Positions 1 through 8,571 of a DNA stretch of 8,571 nt are shown here, one piece after another. The notes below the pieces were generated by a model. It worked only from the letters and a program-made list of their open reading frames with translations. It had not been told where the DNA came from and did not search any database. The stretch lies in contig NZ_JASNGB010000117.1 in assembly GCF_030271215.1 (NCBI RefSeq), forward strand, positions 673 through 9,243, in the 5' to 3' direction. Position 1 is the first letter of the stretch, and each line of letters opens with the position of its first letter. This DNA is from Deinococcus rhizophilus (lineage in GTDB: Bacteria > Deinococcota > Deinococci > Deinococcales > Deinococcaceae). A program made the translations under genes and the position numbers.

Positions 1-19
1 CTCTAGCCCCGGGTTCTCC

Positions 20-58
20 GCCGTCGGCCGTCAGCTGTTCCGGCCGATTGCCGACGGC
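20..58. repeat. 9-bp inverted repeat upstream of the S4 gene
   Basis: GCCGTCGGC at 20-28 is matched exactly by its reverse complement GCCGACGGC at 50-58, with a 21-nt spacer that itself holds two CGGCCG palindromes (25-30 and 41-46). It could fold as the terminator hairpin of a gene lying left of the window or be a protein-binding site. No T tract follows on the plus strand, so a classical terminator is not shown. The right arm ends 18 nt before the -10 hexamer of the next gene. Confidence 0.35.
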
Positions 59-76
59 TGCGTGCCCCTCCCCTGC

Positions 77-82
77 TACCCT
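77..82 (+). promoter_or_regulatory. -10 hexamer TACCCT, leaderless promoter of S4 gene
   Basis: TACCCT fits TANNNT and is separated by 6 nt from the ATG at 89, so the transcript would begin at or next to the start codon. There is no Shine-Dalgarno sequence before this ATG, which agrees with leaderless translation. No good -35 box is visible. Confidence 0.55.
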
Positions 83-88
83 GCCCCC

Positions 89-843
<755 letters not shown>

Positions 844-844
844 C

Positions 845-1474
845 TCACGGCCCGCTGCCCCCGGCCTCTGGCCCTCCCACCAGCTCGGGCCTCGGCCACA
901 GCCGCAGGTTGGCGGGTCCGGCCACGTCGCGCAGGTCCACCGGGCCATACGCGCGGGAGTCCAGACTCTCGCCCACCAGCCGGTTGTCGCCCAGCACCCA
1001 GACCTTGCCGGGGGGGACGCGCAGGGTCGGCTGGTCGCTCAGCACGCCATCATTGACATAGCTCTCGGCCAGCACGCGGCCGTTCACGACAACCTGACTG
1101 TCCCGGATCTCGACCGTCTCGCCGGGCAGGGCGATCACGCGCTTGACGTTGTAGGGGCGGTAGCGCAGCCCCAGGCGGGTGCCGTAGCTGTAGGGGCTGT
1201 CGGCGGGGGCCTTGAAGATCAGCAGGTCGCCGCGCTGCGGGTAAGCCGTGGGCAGGCCCCAGGCCCGCAGCCAGCGCGGATACTTGAGCAGCAGCAGCAG
1301 GTCGCGGCTTCGCAGGGTCGGCTCCATCGAGTCGCCGTCCACGCGGGCCAGGGTCGCCCCGAAGGTGGTCGCCAGCCACACCGGCAGCAGCGCCCCCAGA
1401 ATCCAGATTCGCCAGACCTCGCGCCAGCCGCCAGAGGCTCGCAGGGGGGAATCGGGCGGCGTCACGCGGGGCAT
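845..1474 (-). CDS. lepB: Type I signal peptidase (family S26)
   Basis: The protein (209 residues from this start) has an N-terminal membrane segment (WRIWILGALLPVWLATTF, about 22-39) followed by the usual signal peptidase I boxes: DGDSMEPTL with catalytic Ser49, RGDLLIFKAP (about 81-90), YNVKRVIALPGETV with the general base Lys111, and GDNRLVGESLDSRAYGPVDL (about 162-181). It would cleave Sec/Tat signal peptides at the outer face of the membrane, and the pullulanase in this window carries a suitable peptide. One membrane anchor and the length match short bacterial members. A GTG at 1510 would add 12 residues. I prefer the ATG at 1474, but neither start has a good Shine-Dalgarno or a clean TANNNT box, so the start is uncertain. 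It is divergent from the FKBP gene and convergent with the DUF1684 gene. Confidence 0.9.
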   Translation of the reverse strand: MPRVTPPDSPLRASGGWREVWRIWILGALLPVWLATTFGATLARVDGDSMEPTLRSRDLLLLLKYPRWLRAWGLPTAYPQRGDLLIFKAPADSPYSYGTRLGLRYRPYNVKRVIALPGETVEIRDSQVVVNGRVLAESYVNDGVLSDQPTLRVPPGKVWVLGDNRLVGESLDSRAYGPVDLRDVAGPANLRLWPRPELVGGPEAGGSGP

Positions 1475-1550
1475 GCTAGAGCATTTGTGCCAGAGCGCCG
1501 CCGCCTTCACCCGCGCTTCAGAATCTGGAGAGGGGGACCGGGGCGGCGGC

Positions 1551-1556
1551 TAGGCT
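1551..1556 (+). promoter_or_regulatory. -10 hexamer TAGGCT, leaderless promoter of FKBP gene
   Basis: TAGGCT fits TANNNT and is 7 nt from the ATG at 1564. No Shine-Dalgarno separates the two, so a leaderless transcript is likely. The -35 position is occupied by a purine-rich stretch without a recognisable box. Confidence 0.55.
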
Positions 1557-1563
1557 GGGGCGC

Positions 1564-1896
1564 ATGACTGCTCAGGAACTCACCGTCGAGAAGTACCACG
1601 AGGGACAGGGCACCCCGGCACAGGTCGGAAAGATGGTCCGGGTCCACTACACCGGCACGCTGGAAAGCGGCCAGAAGTTCGACTCCAGCCGCGACCGGGG
1701 CGAACCCATCGAGTTCCCGCTGGGCGTGGGCTACGTCATCCCCGGCTGGGATCAGGGCATCGCGGGGTTGCGCGTGGGCGACCGGGCGCGGCTGACCATC
1801 CCCGGCCACCTCGCGTACGGGGCGGCGGGTGTCCCCGGCGTGATTCCGCCCAACGCGACGCTGATCTTCGACGTGGAACTCGTGGACGTGCGGTAA
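1564..1896 (+). CDS. FKBP-type peptidyl-prolyl cis-trans isomerase
   Basis: At 110 residues this is a single FKBP domain of FKBP12 size, with no signal peptide and no insert-in-flap domain of the SlyD type, so it should act in the cytoplasm. Visible family motifs are VRVHYTGTLESGQKFDSS (residues 25-42), GYVIPGWDQGIAGLRVGDRA (56-75), and AYGAAGVPGVIPPNATLIFD (84-103). Active-site aromatics equivalent to FKBP12 Tyr26, Phe36, Trp59, Tyr82 and Phe99 are present (Tyr29, Phe39, Trp62, Tyr85, Phe102), so it is expected to be an active, FK506-binding prolyl isomerase. It is transcribed alone from a leaderless promoter and ends at a strong hairpin shared with the convergent gene. Confidence 0.95.
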   Translation: MTAQELTVEKYHEGQGTPAQVGKMVRVHYTGTLESGQKFDSSRDRGEPIEFPLGVGYVIPGWDQGIAGLRVGDRARLTIPGHLAYGAAGVPGVIPPNATLIFDVELVDVR

Positions 1897-1913
1897 GGCC
1901 CAGAGTCCAACAG

Positions 1914-1946
1914 GCAGCGCCCCGCCGACGATGGGCGGGGCGCTGC
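1914..1946. terminator. Bidirectional terminator hairpin between FKBP and the acidic-protein gene
   Basis: A perfect 13-bp stem is formed by GCAGCGCCCCGCC (1914-1926) and GGCGGGGCGCTGC (1934-1946) around a 7-nt loop. It lies 18 nt after the FKBP stop and 9 nt after the stop of the minus-strand gene, so it can serve both. The tails are only moderately T-rich on either strand (TGTGGCCGTTATT on plus, CTGTTGG on minus), which is common in GC-rich genomes. Confidence 0.75.
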
Positions 1947-1954
1947 TGTGGCCG

Positions 1955-2197
1955 TTATTCCTCGCCCAGCGTGCTGCCCATCTGACCGATGGGGTCGCCG
2001 TCCTGAAGCTTCATGTTGCCCTGTTCGTCGAGGCCGCCGCCCTCCTCCTCCATGCCGAGGGCGGTGGTGCCGGGGCTGTCCTGCACCACGCTGGCCTGCT
2101 GCGGGGTCGGATAGGTGGACTCGGTGGCGCTCTCGGAATCGGTGCTGCGGCGCTCCTGCGGCACGTCGGTCTGTTCGTCGCTGCGGTGTCCGGTCAT
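1955..2197 (-). CDS. Small acidic, probably disordered protein, function unknown
   Basis: I do not recognise a domain. The 80 residues contain 17 Asp/Glu against 4 Lys/Arg, many Ser, Thr, Gln, Pro and Gly, no Cys, Trp or Phe, and one Tyr, which predicts an intrinsically disordered, strongly acidic, soluble protein. There is no signal peptide or membrane segment. Three things support a real gene: a TANNNT hexamer exactly 6 nt before its ATG on the minus strand, a terminator hairpin just after its stop, and nothing else coding in this interval. The C-terminal half (GMEEEGGGLDEQGNMKLQDG) looks patterned rather than random. It is divergent from the pullulanase gene and convergent with FKBP. A stress- or desiccation-related role would be a guess only. 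Confidence 0.75.
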   Translation of the reverse strand: MTGHRSDEQTDVPQERRSTDSESATESTYPTPQQASVVQDSPGTTALGMEEEGGGLDEQGNMKLQDGDPIGQMGSTLGEE

Positions 2198-2203
2198 GGG
2201 GGC

Positions 2204-2209
2204 ACGCTA
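2204..2209 (-). promoter_or_regulatory. -10 hexamer TAGCGT, leaderless promoter of the acidic-protein gene
   Basis: Read on the minus strand, TAGCGT is followed by GCCCCC and then the ATG at 2197. This is the same 6-nt geometry as at the S4 and nucleoside hydrolase genes and supports that start. Confidence 0.5.
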
Positions 2210-2240
2210 GGTCGGGGCGCGGGCAGGCGCGTGTGCCGGG

Positions 2241-2258
2241 CGTGAAGCGGGGTTCACG
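2241..2258. promoter_or_regulatory. Candidate operator CGTGAA-N6-TTCACG
   Basis: The two 6-bp arms are perfect inverted repeats with a GCGGGG spacer, giving an 18-bp site that ends 4 bp before the pullulanase -10 hexamer and covers the -10/-35 spacer. A dimeric repressor bound here would block the promoter. The site also lies in the 81-bp region shared with the divergent acidic-protein gene. The regulator is not in the window, and a chance palindrome cannot be excluded. Confidence 0.4.
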
Positions 2259-2262
2259 GGGC

Positions 2263-2268
2263 TACAAT
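2263..2268 (+). promoter_or_regulatory. -10 hexamer TACAAT of the pullulanase promoter
   Basis: TACAAT is the best -10 match in the window (5 of 6 to TATAAT). It ends 10 nt before the ATG, so the mRNA leader would be only about 3-4 nt. No Shine-Dalgarno is present. A GTGAAG at 2242-2247 could serve as a poor -35 box with a short 15-bp spacer. Confidence 0.55.
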
Positions 2269-2278
2269 CGCCTCACCC

Positions 2279-5629
<3,351 letters not shown>

Positions 5630-5641
5630 CCCCCGCCCCTG

Positions 5642-5671
5642 GCGGCCCGTCTCCGGTGGGAGGCGGGCCGC
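5642..5671 (+). terminator. Rho-independent-type terminator of the pullulanase gene
   Basis: Arms 5642-5654 (GCGGCCCGTCTCC) and 5659-5671 (GGAGGCGGGCCGC) form a 13-bp stem, with one G-U pair, around a GGTG loop, followed by TTCCCTTT. It starts 12 nt after the pullulanase stop. The stem covers the place where a -35 box for the next gene would be. Confidence 0.8.
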
Positions 5672-5684
5672 TTCCCTTTGCGCC

Positions 5685-5690
5685 TAGACT
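5685..5690 (+). promoter_or_regulatory. -10 hexamer TAGACT, leaderless promoter of nucleoside hydrolase gene
   Basis: TAGACT fits TANNNT and is 6 nt from the ATG at 5697, giving a transcript that starts at the initiation codon. No Shine-Dalgarno is present. The -35 region lies in the preceding terminator stem and has no consensus. Confidence 0.55.
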
Positions 5691-5696
5691 CGCCCC

Positions 5697-6635
5697 ATGC
5701 CTGCTCCCCTGCCCGTGATTCTGGACGGTGACCCCGGCCTCGACGACGCCATCGCGTGGCTGCTCGCCTTCGCCAGCCCGCAGGAGCTGAACGTGCTGGC
5801 CCTCACGACCGTTCACGGCAACGTGGGGCTGGACCGGACCACCCGCAACGCCGGGGTGACGCTGGCGCTGGCAGGGGCCGACGTGCCCGTGTACGCCGGG
5901 GCCGACCGCCCGCTGCTGCGCCCGCTCGCCACAGCCGCCGAGTTTCACGGCGAGAGCGGTCTGCCCGCCGCCGGGCTGCCGGAGCCGTCGCGGGGGCCGG
6001 AGGCCGAGCACGCGGTGAATTTCATCGCGCAGGCGGTGCGGGCGCGACCCGGTGAAGTCACGCTGGTGGCGACCGGGCCGCTGACGAACGTGGCCCTGGC
6101 CTTCCGGCTGGCGCCCGACCTCCCGGCCCTGGTGCGCGAGGTGGTGTGGATGGGCGGCAGCACCGGGGAAGGCAACCGGACTCCCGCCGCTGAATTCAAC
6201 GCCTTCGCCGACCCCCACGCGGCGCAGATCGTGCTGACTTCCGGGGCGCCCGTGCGGATGTTCGGCCTGAACGTGACCATGCAGGCGGTCGCCACGCCGG
6301 AAAGGGTGGAGCGGCTGCGCGGACTGGGCAACCGGGCGGGCCGGATCAGCGCCGAACTGCTGACCTTCTACGCGGGCATCTACCGTGAACGCTACGGCCT
6401 GAGCGGTGGGGCGCTGCATGACCCGCTGGCCGTCGCCGCTGCCATCCGCCCGGAGCTGTGCCGGATGCAGCCCATGAACGTGCAGGTAGAAACGCACGAG
6501 GGCCTGAACTTCGGCCGGACGGTGTGCGACCTCTACGGGGTGACCGGAAAGCCCGCGAATGTACAGGTGGCGGTGGGTGTGGACCACGAGGCGTTCTTCG
6601 GGCTGCTGCTGGAGCGGGTCGGAAGACTGGGATAG
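5697..6635 (+). CDS. Inosine-uridine-preferring-type nucleoside hydrolase
   Basis: The 312-residue protein is full length for the IunH/Rih family, which cleaves the N-glycosidic bond of ribonucleosides to free base and ribose in salvage. The calcium-binding signature ILDGDPGLDDA has Asp10, Asp12, Asp16 and Asp17. Further family landmarks are TTVHGNVG (37-44), TGPLTNVA (126-133), WMGGS (151-155), AEFNAFADP with Asn168 (165-173), and ALHDPLA with the active-site pair His241-Asp242 (239-245). All expected metal and ribose ligands appear present, so it should be active; base preference (purine, pyrimidine or both) cannot be told from the sequence. There is no signal peptide, so it is cytoplasmic. 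It is transcribed alone, separated from the pullulanase gene by a terminator and its own leaderless promoter. I see no clear terminator after it. Confidence 0.93.
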   Translation: MPAPLPVILDGDPGLDDAIAWLLAFASPQELNVLALTTVHGNVGLDRTTRNAGVTLALAGADVPVYAGADRPLLRPLATAAEFHGESGLPAAGLPEPSRGPEAEHAVNFIAQAVRARPGEVTLVATGPLTNVALAFRLAPDLPALVREVVWMGGSTGEGNRTPAAEFNAFADPHAAQIVLTSGAPVRMFGLNVTMQAVATPERVERLRGLGNRAGRISAELLTFYAGIYRERYGLSGGALHDPLAVAAAIRPELCRMQPMNVQVETHEGLNFGRTVCDLYGVTGKPANVQVAVGVDHEAFFGLLLERVGRLG

Positions 6636-6919
6636 GCAGGAGGCCGTGGGCTATGGGCTTTGAGAAGGTGGCTGTGAGCAAGGGGAGGCGGTTTGGCGGA
6701 CTGCACTGGGACGATTACGCCGTCGACCCCCCTCTCCTGCGGAGCTGTGCCAGTCCCAGCCTCCCCCGCGAGGAGAGAGAAGCCAACAAGCGAGAGCTCA
6801 AGCCTTTCAACAACGGGCACATCCGACGCCACACAGGAGTCAGCGAACCGAGTCCGCACCGCCTTCCCCACGCCTCAATCGCGCAGCGAGACGCTGGCCG
6901 CAGTGGGATCACACCAAGA
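6636..6919. other. Lower-GC non-coding interval
   Basis: About 280 bp between the nucleoside hydrolase stop and the stop of the minus-strand kinase gene. Sampled lines are about 57-62% G+C, clearly below the flanking genes. The open frames crossing it (for example on the minus strand ending near 6533) resemble no protein family and run antisense into real genes, so I regard it as non-coding. It contains a long imperfect hairpin (6732-6777) and a separated CTGGGAC/GTCCCAG pair (6706-6712, 6753-6759). It may hold the 3' ends of the two convergent transcripts, a dispersed intergenic repeat, or a remnant of inserted DNA. Confidence 0.5.
6732..6777. repeat. Imperfect hairpin in the intergenic interval
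   Basis: The left arm CTCTCCTGCGGAGCTG (6732-6747) pairs, with bulges, with the right arm running 6757-6777, which starts CAGCC and ends CCGCGAGGAGAG, around a 9-nt loop. The outer part pairs 11 bp with a single bulged G. Neither strand has a T tract after it, so it is not a standard terminator, although it sits between two converging genes. It resembles the palindromic units of dispersed bacterial intergenic repeats. Confidence 0.45.
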
Positions 6920-7436
6920 TCAAGCCTTCCGGCCGAAGACCACGCTCGCCCAGCGCTGCCCGTCTGCCCTTGCCGAGCCCACCCCCACCCCCACCTCATC
7001 CGCCCCCATCGCCTCGAAGCGCCCCCGGAACAGCCGGTACGTCTCCTCCGCGATATACATCGCCCCCGCCCCCTCATTCCGCGCCCGCACCCGCCGAAGC
7101 GCCTCCTCGTCCGGCAGGGTCAGCACGTGGAAGGTCAGCGGCACGCCCAGCTCGGCGGCCCTCGCCCGCAGCGCGTCCCGGCTCGCCCGCGTCCAGAAGC
7201 CGTGGTCGAGGATGACGGGCACACCGAGTTCCAGCGCCCGCACCCACTGCGTTTCCATCAGGCCCAGCACCCGCGAGTGGTAGACCGGAAAGAGATCGGC
7301 GGGCGGGTCCTGGCCGTACAGGGCGACCATCCACTCGTCGCCCGTGAAGCGCATTCCCGGCAATTGGCGCTCCAGCCGCCGGGCAAAGGTGGTCTTGCCG
7401 CTGCCGATAAAGCCGTGCAGGGCGTGGATACGGGCC

Positions 7437-7444
<8 letters not shown>
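6920..7444 (-). CDS. P-loop kinase-like ATPase (AAA_33 type)
   Basis: The 174-residue protein opens with a Walker A motif, GFIGSGKTT (11-19), followed by TGDEWM (34-39), a Walker B-like VILDHGFW with Asp80 (77-84), TRASRD (85-90), and an Arg-rich lid-like segment RRVRARN (117-123). This is the layout of small nucleotide/phosphotransfer kinases related to zeta toxin, chloramphenicol phosphotransferase and gluconate kinase. It should bind ATP and phosphorylate a small substrate that I cannot name. No antitoxin-like gene is adjacent, so a toxin role is not supported. The start is a GTG overlapping the JAMM gene by 8 nt, with a purine-rich GGGGGAAG a few nucleotides upstream; the two form an operon. 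The last 20 residues lack recognisable family motifs. Confidence 0.85.
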
Positions 7445-7847
<403 letters not shown>

Positions 7848-7853
7848 CCCGGC

Positions 7854-7859
7854 ATTATC
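7854..7859 (-). promoter_or_regulatory. -10 hexamer GATAAT, leaderless promoter of the JAMM-kinase operon
   Basis: On the minus strand GATAAT (5 of 6 to TATAAT) is followed by GCCGGG and the GTG at 7847. If used, this hexamer excludes the ATG at 7862, which would lie upstream of the transcription start. No -35 box is evident. Confidence 0.5.
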
Positions 7860-7891
7860 CATGCCGCGCCCGGCGCCCCACGGCGGGGCCA

Positions 7892-7913
7892 CGTGCCCGT
7901 CGCGTGCCCGTCA
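7892..7913. repeat. Two tandem 11-mers between the JAMM and ftsK genes
   Basis: CGTGCCCGTCG (7892-7902) is followed directly by CGTGCCCGTCA (7903-7913), 10 of 11 identical. It lies upstream of both divergent promoters. It could be two half-sites on one helix face (11-bp step) or simple slippage. Confidence 0.3.
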
Positions 7914-7981
7914 CGCCTCCATCACAGGTGAATGGGGCAAAAAGCGGCGCTGGGCGCGGGCGGCGCGGGCGTGGGGTGGGC

Positions 7982-7987
7982 TACACT
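7982..7987 (+). promoter_or_regulatory. -10 hexamer TACACT, leaderless promoter of ftsK
   Basis: TACACT fits TANNNT and is 7 nt from the ATG at 7995. The region upstream is too GC-rich to show a -35 box. This geometry is the main reason for choosing that ATG. Confidence 0.5.
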
Positions 7988-7994
7988 GCGCGGT

Positions 7995-8571
<577 letters not shown>

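Noticed and set aside
1914..1946. Riboswitch or small RNA at the FKBP 3' end
   Set aside because: The perfect GC-rich stem placed between two convergent stop codons is explained by a bidirectional terminator.
7871..7890. Small hairpin GCCCC/GGGGC upstream of the JAMM gene
   Set aside because: A 5-bp stem in DNA this GC-rich is expected by chance, and it has no clear position relative to promoter elements.
7932..7994. Upstream in-frame start giving a 21-residue longer FtsK
   Set aside because: The added residues are Gly/Ala-rich and contain the codons that form the TACACT -10 hexamer, so the shorter leaderless start is preferred; not excluded.

Overview
The window is a compact, very GC-rich stretch of bacterial chromosome that looks like Deinococcus or a close relative. 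This rests on the gene types, the strongly G/C-ending codons, and a repeated promoter style in which a TANNNT -10 hexamer lies only 6-7 nt before the start codon (leaderless mRNA). The content also resembles my unchecked recollection of the ftsK - JAMM - nucleoside hydrolase - pullulanase neighbourhood of D. radiodurans. There is no mobile element, CRISPR array, tRNA or rRNA.

Left part (1-1900): a two-gene unit of a small S4-type RNA-binding protein and a DUF1684 protein (GTGA start/stop overlap) converges, with one base between stop codons, on a type I signal peptidase gene read leftward. An FKBP-type peptidyl-prolyl isomerase gene starts divergently from the peptidase gene. It ends in a strong hairpin that probably also terminates a small, acidic, probably disordered 80-residue protein read from the opposite strand.

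Middle (2200-6635): a 3.35-kb gene for a secreted type I pullulanase with two tandem starch-binding (CBM41/PUD-like) modules, a CBM48-like module and a complete GH13 catalytic site. A perfect CGTGAA-N6-TTCACG inverted repeat sits just before its -10 hexamer and is a candidate operator. A rho-independent-type terminator follows, then a leaderless inosine-uridine-type nucleoside hydrolase gene.

Right part (6636-8571): about 280 bp of lower-GC, non-coding, hairpin-containing DNA; then a leftward two-gene operon of a JAMM/MPN+ metalloprotease and a P-loop kinase-like ATPase (8-nt overlap); then, divergently, the membrane-domain start of ftsK, cut by the window edge.

The genes are mostly independent housekeeping or nutrient-scavenging units. 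The only functional link one can argue for is generic: signal peptidase would mature the pullulanase, and pullulanase and nucleoside hydrolase are both catabolic. I see no convincing new multi-gene system. The points most worth a second look are the JAMM/kinase pair with its re-called start, the acidic 80-residue protein, the pullulanase operator candidate, the lower-GC intergenic element, and the window-wide leaderless promoters.
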